Assembly (NCBI RefSeq): GCF_012273515.2
Contig: NZ_CP050975.2
Span: 5,084,001-5,148,000 of the forward strand
Direction of reading: 5' to 3'
Length of the DNA stretch: 64,000 nucleotides
From: Streptomyces sp. RPA4-2
GTDB taxonomy: Bacteria; Actinomycetota; Actinomycetes; Streptomycetales; Streptomycetaceae
Position numbers and translations under genes: made by a program. Shown in pieces: positions 25,029 through 31,852 of the stretch. Every line of letters begins with the position of its first letter. The first letter of the stretch is position 1. The notes beneath the pieces were generated by a model that worked only from the letters and a program-made list of their open reading frames with translations, was not told where the DNA came from and made no database searches.

Positions 25029-26897
25029 GTGAGAACACGCTCTTTGGTGTCGGCGGCCGTGTCCGCCGCACTGGGCGCCGCGCTCCTCGCCGCGCCCGCG
25101 CTGGCGTACGCGGCCGACGACGGCACGTCCGGGCAGGACCCGGCGGCCACCGCGACCACGAACCCGACGGCCGATCCGGCTTCGGCGGATACGCCCACCA
25201 GCGCCCCGACGGGGACTCCTTCGGACACCCCGAACCCGTCCAACCCGCCCATCGGTGAACCGTCGGACACCCCGACCCCCACCGATCCGACCCCGTCCGA
25301 ACAGCCCTCCGGCGACCCGACGTCCGATCCGAGCGGCGGCGCACCCGCCGACGGCGCCGGCGCCCCGGTGTTCGGCGACGTCGGTTCCGATCCTTCCGAC
25401 GCCGGGTTCGTGACGGTCGCCGTCTCCTCCGATTCGGCGATCACCGAGGTGTCGGCCGATCTGACCGAGGTGCGCGGCGCGAACCCGGCGACCGTCGCGG
25501 TCACCGGCTTCACGCTCGTCTCCGGCACGGCGCAGGACGGCGTCTGGCGCTCGCCCCGCATGTCGCAACTGCCGTCGTACGGCAGCTATGACGTGACGGT
25601 CAGCGCCCAGGACAGCGATGGCGACATCGCCTCGTCAGCACATGCCACCACCGTGGACGTAGAGCCGAAGCCGGTCTTCGCCGACCGCAGCATCAGCCCC
25701 GCCGTACTGGACGTGGAGCACACGCACGTCGCGCTCGGCGGTCGCATCTCGCTCTTCGACCCGATCACCGGCGAGACCGCGCCGCTGGCCGGCAAGTCGC
25801 TGAGCGTCGTGGCCGAGTACGCCTACAGCGCCGTCACCGCCGCCGACGGCAGCTACGCGATCGACGTGGCACCGAAGTTGAACGGCGAGAACGACACGTC
25901 CGTGCCGGTCTCCCTCTCCTTCTGGATCGCCAACCCCGACGGCACGAACACCTACGTGCTCGTCGACACGAAGACCCTGCCGGTCGTGGTCAGCCCGAGC
26001 CGGATTCGGCTGGACCACTCCAGCGTGCAGATCAAGTTCGGCGCCAAGGTGTCCTCGTCCGGTGTCGTGGAGTACCTGTACAACGGCACCTGGCGCCCGG
26101 CCAAGGGCGTCGCGCTCGACATGGGCAACTACGCCACGGCGACCAGCGGTGCCGGCGGGCGCTTCACCCTCACCGACCCGTACATCCCGTACGACGACGG
26201 CACGTACACCGTCGAGACAACCCGGTACAGCTACCTGACCAACCCGTATCTGACCGCCTCGCAGGCGCAGTTCAAGGTCGACGTCATCAACCGGACGAAC
26301 ATCTGCTTCTGTTCGAGCTGGATCGACGAGTACTCCAACCTGCACATCCAGGGCAGCATGAACGCCAGCAACGGCAAGGTGCCGCCGAACCGGAAGCTGT
26401 ACCTGCAGCAATCGGCCGACGGCAAGACCGGCTGGAAGTCGCTCGGCTGGTTCACCGCGAAGTCCAACGGCACCTTCGACCTCGACGGGCACGTGGCGGT
26501 GCCGAAGGGCTACTGGCGGCTGTACTCGACGGGGTCGTCGGACTACCAGTCCGGCTACTCCAACTCCGTGCACTTCAACCGCACCGCCACCCGGATCACC
26601 GGTTTCAACGCCGGTCCCGAGCCGGTGCGCAAGGGCCACACCGTGACCGCCACCGGCACGTTGCAGCGGCTGAGCGGCACGAAGTGGGTGGCGTTCGGCA
26701 AGCAGCGCATCTACATCGTCTTCCAGGCCAAGGGCAAGAAGTCCTGGACGGGGCTGGGCTCCGTCAAGGCCGACTCGCACGGCCACTTCACCGCCCGCTT
26801 CACCGCGAAGCAGGACGGCACCTGGGTCGGGGTCTATCTCGCGTCCGGCTCCTACGTGGACGCCGAGAGCTACCACGACTACGTGGACGTGCGCTGA
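25029..26897 (+). CDS. Large secreted beta-rich protein with Pro/Thr/Ser linker
   Basis: 622 residues from GTG 25029, preceded by GGGGGA. Signal peptide MRTRSLVSAAVSAALG to PALAYA with a likely signal peptidase I site. Residues ~31-115 are a Thr/Pro/Asp/Ser-rich low-complexity linker (PTSAPTGTPSDTP type). The rest looks like several beta-sandwich repeats: Ig-like or carboxypeptidase-regulatory-like segments with recurrent motifs of the form T-A-DGSY and T-SNGTFDLDG, and SHGHFTARFTAKQDGTW near the end. Two cysteines lie close together (NICFCSSW). There is no LPXTG or C-terminal membrane helix, so it is probably released or loosely wall-bound. No catalytic motif recognised; likely adhesive or structural. 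Confidence 0.85.
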   Translation: MRTRSLVSAAVSAALGAALLAAPALAYAADDGTSGQDPAATATTNPTADPASADTPTSAPTGTPSDTPNPSNPPIGEPSDTPTPTDPTPSEQPSGDPTSDPSGGAPADGAGAPVFGDVGSDPSDAGFVTVAVSSDSAITEVSADLTEVRGANPATVAVTGFTLVSGTAQDGVWRSPRMSQLPSYGSYDVTVSAQDSDGDIASSAHATTVDVEPKPVFADRSISPAVLDVEHTHVALGGRISLFDPITGETAPLAGKSLSVVAEYAYSAVTAADGSYAIDVAPKLNGENDTSVPVSLSFWIANPDGTNTYVLVDTKTLPVVVSPSRIRLDHSSVQIKFGAKVSSSGVVEYLYNGTWRPAKGVALDMGNYATATSGAGGRFTLTDPYIPYDDGTYTVETTRYSYLTNPYLTASQAQFKVDVINRTNICFCSSWIDEYSNLHIQGSMNASNGKVPPNRKLYLQQSADGKTGWKSLGWFTAKSNGTFDLDGHVAVPKGYWRLYSTGSSDYQSGYSNSVHFNRTATRITGFNAGPEPVRKGHTVTATGTLQRLSGTKWVAFGKQRIYIVFQAKGKKSWTGLGSVKADSHGHFTARFTAKQDGTWVGVYLASGSYVDAESYHDYVDVR

Positions 26898-26920
26898 GCA
26901 GCGCTGGGCCACGAGCACCA

Positions 26921-26960
26921 CGAAGGGCGCCCCGGGGACTCCGGGGCGCCCTTCGCTTTT
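26921..26960 (+). terminator. Rho-independent terminator after the secreted protein gene
   Basis: 15-bp perfect stem (CGAAGGGCGCCCCGG and its complement) with a 5-base loop GGACT, followed by CTTTTA. Confidence 0.88.
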
Positions 26961-27181
26961 ACGGCCGCGTGATTACGCGCCGCCAATATGGGCCAGCGTG
27001 AGTCCGGTCCGTCCACCTTCAGGGCTGAGGCCGGCGTCCGTGACCGCGGGTCCGTACACCCGACCCACCTGTCATGGAGCCGACGTCCACTCGGGGCCGC
27101 GCTACGTAACGCGCCGTCTGCTGGTGTTGGTGCTCGGGCCATGGACGAACTCTGTGCTGGCGTCGCTGCGCACCCGGGAGC

Positions 27182-27289
27182 GGCCGCGTCGAGCGGTTGA
27201 GGGACCGTGACAACCCCGGCGCTCGTGCGTTCTACACGTCGCATGGGTTCGCTGAGTTCGACGGGAAGATTGTCTACGCGTCCACACCG
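27182..27289 (+). pseudogene. 3' remnant of a GNAT acetyltransferase
   Basis: In one frame the sequence reads GRVERLRDRDNPGARAFYTSHGFAEFDGK, the typical motif B end of GNAT N-acetyltransferases (NPGARAFYxxxGF). The upstream part of such a protein is missing or scattered over other frames, and no start is present. The frame then runs on into the next gene without a stop, so the fragment is not an independent product. Confidence 0.6.
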
Positions 27290-27340
27290 GCGCGGCGTGT
27301 GTTTGGGAGGCGGGGCACGGATCCCTGCCGGGGAAGCGAA

Positions 27341-27715
27341 ATGGGCGAAGCTGTGAAGGAAGAACGCTGCGAGCGATGTGACTGCATCATCGGGCTGGGG
27401 TGCGGTTGCCCACCGGACGGGTCCGTGCGAGAGGTGCGTACTGCGGTTCAGTTGCGGCAGGAATGGCGGCGACTTCCCGCGGACACGATTCTGATCTCGC
27501 CCACGCAGTACGCGCACCTGCCGGGAGCGTGCGCTCACCTCACCGAGGAGTTGGTGAGGGCGCCACGCTGGGGCTGGATCCCCAGTCCGGCGCCCGGGCT
27601 CTGGGACCGCCTGGGCAGCAGCTGTCCGGCGGTTGCGACAGAGGGCAACACGAGGCGGCAAACCACGCGACGATGCACGGAGTGCGAGGGAACCGTGGCT
27701 CCGGCCGGCAACTGA
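27341..27715 (+). CDS. Small Cys-rich (zinc-ribbon-like) hypothetical protein
   Basis: 124 residues from ATG 27341 with GGGGAAG at 4-5 bp. N-terminal CERCDCIIGLGCGC and C-terminal RCTEC look like zinc-binding cysteine pairs. The middle reads LISPTQYAHLPGACAHLTEE and WGWIPSPAPGLWDRLG, a pattern I recall from short Streptomyces hypothetical proteins that usually sit beside mobile or accessory genes. Function unknown. A zinc-binding DNA- or protein-interaction module is the best guess. Confidence 0.6.
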   Translation: MGEAVKEERCERCDCIIGLGCGCPPDGSVREVRTAVQLRQEWRRLPADTILISPTQYAHLPGACAHLTEELVRAPRWGWIPSPAPGLWDRLGSSCPAVATEGNTRRQTTRRCTECEGTVAPAGN

Positions 27716-28056
27716 TGGGCGAACTGCACGTCCTCGCTCACACGAAGCCGAGGGCCGGCGGTGGCGAGCACCACCTGAGCCGCGATCTGCACAACCAGGG
27801 GCCACGCGCAGTACGAGAGGGCAGCCGGGCCCGGGGCCAGGTGACTGCCGTAACTCCGGCGGCCAGCGACACGAAGCCTGCTGTGTCATGTGCAGGCGCT
27901 CGCCGGGTGAGGAGATGAGCGAGGCGGCGTCACGGAGTCTCTCGGGTGCGGCCGTGTCGCTTGGTGTGGCGACCGTAGGGCCGGGGCCGACCTTCTGAAG
28001 GGGCAGGGCGATGGTTTGCCGAGGGTGCTGATCGGATGACGTGGCCGTCGGTATGG
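27716..28056 (+). other. 341-bp region without a supported gene
   Basis: The only frame with a ribosome binding site is a 27-codon ORF at 27915-27998 (GGAG just upstream), with no recognisable product. No terminator is evident before the convergent marR gene. Confidence 0.4.
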
Positions 28057-28524
28057 TCAGCCGCGCGGCCAGGGGCGTCCGTCGAGTCGCTCGATGTCGC
28101 GGTTGAAGCGGCTGAGGTAGGCGGCGAACTCGGCCACGTCCTCTGCCGTCCAGTCGACCATGACCTTCTCCAGACCCTCCAGGTTCTCGGTCCGGTGGAT
28201 GTCCAGACGGCGTTCGCCCTCGGCGGTGATGGCGAACTTGCGGGCCATCCCGCCCTCGGGGTCGGGCATGCGCTCGACGACGCCGGCCCGCACCATCGCG
28301 GCCGTCTGCCGGTTGAGGGTCGAGGCGTCCAGACTGAAGGCCTCGCTGAACTCGCCGATGGACATCGGGCCCTGCGCCTGGATGCGGCTGAGCAGGACGT
28401 ACGCACTACGGTCCAGCCGCTCCTCGCCGGCCCCACGCGCCCGCGGGTTGAGCATGTGCATGTGCCGCCCGAGCAGCATGGTCTCGAATTCCAGCAGATC
28501 AAGTGGCTTGTCCACGCGAGGCAT
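28057..28524 (-). CDS. MarR-family transcriptional regulator
   Basis: 155 residues from ATG 28524, preceded by GAAGG. Winged-helix core: SAYVLLSRIQAQGPMSIGEFSEAF (helix-turn-helix), recognition helix SLDASTLNRQTAAMVRAG, then the wing ERMPDPEGGMARKFAITAEG with the family Asp-Pro-Glu-Gly turn. The flanking helices would form the dimer interface. It is divergent from the ABM-fold gene at 28866, with a 33-bp symmetrical site between them that overlaps its own TATGAT -10-like box; autoregulation is likely. The ligand is unknown. Confidence 0.92.
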   Translation of the reverse strand: MPRVDKPLDLLEFETMLLGRHMHMLNPRARGAGEERLDRSAYVLLSRIQAQGPMSIGEFSEAFSLDASTLNRQTAAMVRAGVVERMPDPEGGMARKFAITAEGERRLDIHRTENLEGLEKVMVDWTAEDVAEFAAYLSRFNRDIERLDGRPWPRG

Positions 28525-28588
28525 CCTTCGGTTCCCGGCTCGCTTCCCCTGTCAGGGGAACTGCCTGCGGCTAGATATACCACCCCTA

Positions 28589-28621
28589 TGTGCATCATAC
28601 ACTCGACGTGTACCGTGCACA
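28589..28621. promoter_or_regulatory. Symmetrical 33-bp operator candidate for the MarR regulator
   Basis: TGTGCA-N3-TACAC-N5-GTGTA-N3-TGCACA: two nested perfect inverted repeats with equal spacers. On the minus strand it includes TATGAT (28599 to 28594), a good -10 for the marR gene. Binding would therefore block marR transcription and could also affect the divergent gene. Confidence 0.65.
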
Positions 28622-28865
28622 TCTTCCACGCCGGAAACGGCGACCCATGACGGCCCACGGCGACCCATGACGGCCCACGGTGACCCGCCGCGATCCACGG
28701 CGGCCCGCGCGATCCGGCCGTCGCGCCGGCGGACGACGCGGTGAGTTCCCAAAGATGCCGGCGCCTGTCACACATCCACCCCGGGGCGCGTCAAGAAGGA
28801 GGCGCCGCCCAGATGGCCCGGTGGTGGTGCGACAGGTGTGACAGGGACGAGAAGGAGATGGCGAC

Positions 28866-29162
28866 ATGGTCGTTCTGATGGTGCGTGCCACGGTGAAGCC
28901 CGAGTGTGTCGACGCACTCGAAGCGGCGCTGCGGAAGATGTTCACCGCGATCGAGGGCGCGCGGCCCAAGGGCGTGCGGTACGCCTCGTACCGGCTGCCC
29001 GACGGAGTCACCTACCTCGCGGAACTGGAGATCGCGGACGGAATCGAGAATCCGCTTCCCGGGATCCAGGAGTTCCGTGAGTTCCAGGCGGCCCTCAAGG
29101 ACTGGCTGGCCGCCCCGCCCGTCGCCGAGCACCTCGAGGTGCGGGGCGCGTACGCCGCCTGA
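28866..29162 (+). CDS. Small ABM-fold (antibiotic biosynthesis monooxygenase-like / dimeric alpha-beta barrel) protein
   Basis: 98 residues from ATG 28866, preceded by AAGGAG at 9 bp. MVVLMVRATVKPECVDALEAALRK is the beta-alpha start typical of dimeric ferredoxin-like barrels, with LAELEIADGIENPLPGIQEFREFQAALKDWL as the second half. Such proteins are small oxygenases, cyclases or heme-degrading enzymes, or have no known activity; no active-site residues are decisive here. Divergent from the MarR gene, so probably in its regulon. Confidence 0.8.
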   Translation: MVVLMVRATVKPECVDALEAALRKMFTAIEGARPKGVRYASYRLPDGVTYLAELEIADGIENPLPGIQEFREFQAALKDWLAAPPVAEHLEVRGAYAA

Positions 29163-29461
29163 GGACGCGAGGGTGTGCGTCCGGTGAGAGTCGGCGGGAC
29201 GCCGGGCGTGCTCCCATGCCGTGGTCCCCGCGCCGAGTAGGTTCGCCCACGACCGCGCGGCCGACCGGCCGGGGAGAGCCCTGACCTGGGCCGGGCGGCG
29301 GGTGCGGCCGGCAGTCGGGACCGAGGTGCGTACGGCGCGGGGACCCGCGTACGGCGTGAGGAACCGCATACGTGACAAGGAAAGACGGCGTACATGGGGG
29401 ATACGCCCGGTGAACGGTTAGCATCGCGGGCAGTGTTGTCGGCCTGGGATGGAGTGGTGTC

Positions 29462-30358
29462 GTGCCGGAGGGTCCGCGGATCGCCGTCGCCGTCGTGACG
29501 ATGGGCAATCGGCCTGTCGAGGTCGACGCGCTGCTCACCTCGGTGGCCAAGCAGGATGTCCCGCCCGCCCGCATCGTGATCGTGGGGAACGGGTGTCCGC
29601 TGCCCGACTTCGCCGAGCGGCTCGGACTGCCCGGCGACGTGACCACCATCGAGGTGGACGAGAACCTCGGCTGCCCAGGCGGACGGAACGTGGGCCTCGC
29701 CAGGCTCGCGGAGTTCGGGGACGTTGACGTCGTGGTCGAACTCGACGACGACGGACTGCTGGTCGACGCGGACGTGCTGCGCAAGGTCCGCGACCTGTAC
29801 GCCGCCGACCCGCGCCTCGGCATCGTCGGCTTCCGGATCGCCGACGAGAACGGGGAGACCCAGCGCCGGCACGTGCCGCGGGTCGGGGCGAAGGACCCGA
29901 TGCGGGGCGGTCCGGTCACCGGGTTCCTCGGCGGGGGGCACGCCCTGTCGATGCCCATGGTCGCCGAGATCGGTGACTGGCCCGCCGAGTTCTTCTTCGC
30001 CCACGAGGAGACCGACATGGCCTGGCGTGCCATCGACGCCGGGTGGACCGTGCTGTACGAGCCCGAGCTGCTGCTCCAGCACCCGAAGACCTCGCCCGCC
30101 CGGCACGCCATCTACTACCGGGTCACCGCCCGCAACCGCGTCTGGCTCACCCGCCGCCGGCTGCCCCTCGCGCTCATCCCCGTGCACCTGGGGATCTGGG
30201 TGCTGCTCACGCTCCTGCGGACACGTTCGCTCGGCGGACTGCGGGCCTGGTTCGGCGGTTTCGCGGAAGGCCTGCGCGAGTCCGGCGGCCGGCGGCAGCC
30301 CATGCGGTGGCGGACGGTGTGGCGGCTCACGCGGCTCGGACGCCCGCCCGTCATCTGA
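29462..30358 (+). CDS. Family 2 glycosyltransferase
   Basis: 298 residues from GTG 29462. N-terminal GT-A fold: IAVAVVTMGNRPVEVDALLTSV, NENLG-like DENLGCPGGRNVGLA, and the metal site VVELDDDGLL (DxD). FFFAHEETDMAWRAIDAGW carries the acceptor/catalytic ED motif common in rhamnosyl-type GT2 enzymes. The C-terminus has a hydrophobic segment (LALIPVHLGIWVLLTLL, ~235-255), so it is probably membrane-associated. Acceptor unknown. A TAGCAT -10-like box lies about 40 bp upstream. A hairpin terminator follows. Confidence 0.9.
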   Translation: MPEGPRIAVAVVTMGNRPVEVDALLTSVAKQDVPPARIVIVGNGCPLPDFAERLGLPGDVTTIEVDENLGCPGGRNVGLARLAEFGDVDVVVELDDDGLLVDADVLRKVRDLYAADPRLGIVGFRIADENGETQRRHVPRVGAKDPMRGGPVTGFLGGGHALSMPMVAEIGDWPAEFFFAHEETDMAWRAIDAGWTVLYEPELLLQHPKTSPARHAIYYRVTARNRVWLTRRRLPLALIPVHLGIWVLLTLLRTRSLGGLRAWFGGFAEGLRESGGRRQPMRWRTVWRLTRLGRPPVI

Positions 30359-30386
30359 CGGTCCGGTGGGCGCCGGGAAAGACGAA

Positions 30387-30419
30387 GGCCCCGGTCGTTC
30401 ACCTCCGACGACCGGGGCC
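30387..30419 (+). terminator. Hairpin terminator after the glycosyltransferase gene
   Basis: 12-bp perfect stem GGCCCCGGTCGT / ACGACCGGGGCC with a 9-base loop, followed by CTCTCTG, 28 bp after the stop. Confidence 0.78.
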
Positions 30420-30550
30420 CTCTCTGTCCCCGGATCCGGCCACGGCGGCGACACTCCCCCGAGTTACGCGTCGTACGCGCGCACCGTCGGGCCAGATCCG
30501 ATGTGCTGATCCCATCAGGCCGCGCCAACGGATCGCTAACATGTGGCCAA

Positions 30551-30589
30551 CGGTTCCCTCGGGAACCGGCCAATGGTTCCGCCGGAACC
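30551..30589. promoter_or_regulatory. Two GGTTCC/GGAACC inverted repeats upstream of the SARP gene
   Basis: CGGTTCCC-TC-GGGAACCG at 30551-30568 and GGTTCC-GCC-GGAACC at 30575-30589, centres about 22 bp (two helical turns) apart and about 75-100 bp before the start codon. A TAACAT -10-like box is just upstream (30536-30541), so a bound protein would sit on the early transcribed region. Probably operators; the binding protein is unknown. Confidence 0.55.
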
Positions 30590-30658
30590 GGAGGACGGCC
30601 GGTGCGAAGTCGCCAGGGGCACGGCCGGACGGTCGCGTGGGAAGGCAGTGGGCGGGCT

Positions 30659-31852
30659 ATGCGGTACGGGCTGCGGTTCGGGCTGCTGGGTCCACCAGTC
30701 CTGTACGGCGCCGGCGGTGAGGCCCGGTCGATCGGCAGCGGCAAGATGCGTGCGCTGCTGGTGGCGCTGCTGCTGGAGCCGGGCCGGGTCGTCTCGGTCG
30801 ACGCGCTCAAGGACGCGCTGTGGGGCGGGGCGCCGCCCGCGTCCGCACAGGCCTCCCTGCAGAACCACGTCACCCGGCTGCGCCGGCTCCTCGACGATCC
30901 TGAGCGGCTGCGGGCCGTGCCGCCGGGGTATCTCCTGCGGGTCGGCGAGGGTGAGTTGGACGTCCGCGTCTTCGAGTCCCACGTCACGGCCGCGCGTGCC
31001 GCGCATGCCGGGCGGGACGGCGCACGGACGCTGCGTGAGGCCCTGGCGGCGCTCGCGCTGTGGCGCGGCACCCCGCTCGGCGGAGTCCGGCCCGAGCTCG
31101 GCGGCCATGCCCTCGTCCAGCGCCTGGAGGAGGCCCGGCTGCTGCTTCTGGAGTGGCGCTACGAGGCCGAGTTGTGGCTCGCGGGGCCGATCGCCGGACG
31201 TGGCGGGGGCGGGGGAGCGGCCGGGACTTCGGGGAACACGGGGGGTGCCCGGGGGATGCGTGACTTCGGACACTCCACGAGCTACCCGGGCGCGGACGGT
31301 TCCGGGGACGCCAGGAGTGCTGCGGGCGCGGACGACTCCGTGGAGGCGAGGAGCGCTGCGGGCGCGGACGGTTATGGGAGCCTCGCGAACCCTTCGGACG
31401 CGGGTTCCTCGGGGCATGCCCGACTCGCGGTCCTCGCACCCGAGTTGGCCGCCCTCGTCGCGGAGCACCCCTTGCGGGAGGCCTTCCACCGGCTGCTGAT
31501 GCTCGTGCTGCACCGCACCGGTCGCCAGGCGGAGGCCCTGGCCGTCCACCGCGACCTGCGGGCCCGCCTGGTCGAGGAGCTGGGGGTCGAGCCGGGTCCC
31601 GCGGTGCGCGAGGCGCATCTGGAGATCCTGCGGGACCGGGGGCCCGGCGGATCAGCCGTAACAGGCGGGGCGGGTGTGTCAGGCGGGCCAGGCGGGCCAG
31701 GTGGGTCGGGGCTTACCAAGGAGAACGAGCGGACCGAGCCGGGCAGGCGGATCGGGCAGGGCAGGCGGATCGGGCAGGGCAGGCGGGCTTACCGGAGCGG
31801 ACGGGACCGGTGGCGTCGGTCAGGATCTCCGTGCCGACGGAGGCGCGCTTAG
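30659..31852 (+). CDS. AfsR/SARP-type regulator, N-terminal part (DNA-binding and BTAD domains), ends at a frameshift
   Basis: From ATG 30659 (MRYGLRFGLLGPP). OmpR-like winged helix of SARPs: VDALKDALWGGAPPASAQASLQNHVTRLRRLL around residues 45-80, then a bacterial transcriptional activator domain with SLANPSD to EHPLREAFHRLLMLVLHRTGRQAEALAVHRDLRARLVEELGVEPGP. The BTAD domain is split by a ~75-residue low-complexity insertion (residues ~180-255). After the BTAD the frame enters 18-bp repeats and stops at 31852 after an Arg-rich tail, while the expected NB-ARC and TPR part continues in another frame. Intact AfsR-like proteins exceed 900 residues. The truncated product could still bind DNA, as small SARPs do. 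Confidence 0.8.
   Translation: MRYGLRFGLLGPPVLYGAGGEARSIGSGKMRALLVALLLEPGRVVSVDALKDALWGGAPPASAQASLQNHVTRLRRLLDDPERLRAVPPGYLLRVGEGELDVRVFESHVTAARAAHAGRDGARTLREALAALALWRGTPLGGVRPELGGHALVQRLEEARLLLLEWRYEAELWLAGPIAGRGGGGGAAGTSGNTGGARGMRDFGHSTSYPGADGSGDARSAAGADDSVEARSAAGADGYGSLANPSDAGSSGHARLAVLAPELAALVAEHPLREAFHRLLMLVLHRTGRQAEALAVHRDLRARLVEELGVEPGPAVREAHLEILRDRGPGGSAVTGGAGVSGGPGGPGGSGLTKENERTEPGRRIGQGRRIGQGRRAYRSGRDRWRRSGSPCRRRRA

Noticed and set aside
29221..29421. Short ORF upstream of the glycosyltransferase gene
   Set aside because: No ribosome site and Arg-rich translation; the region more likely holds the promoter.
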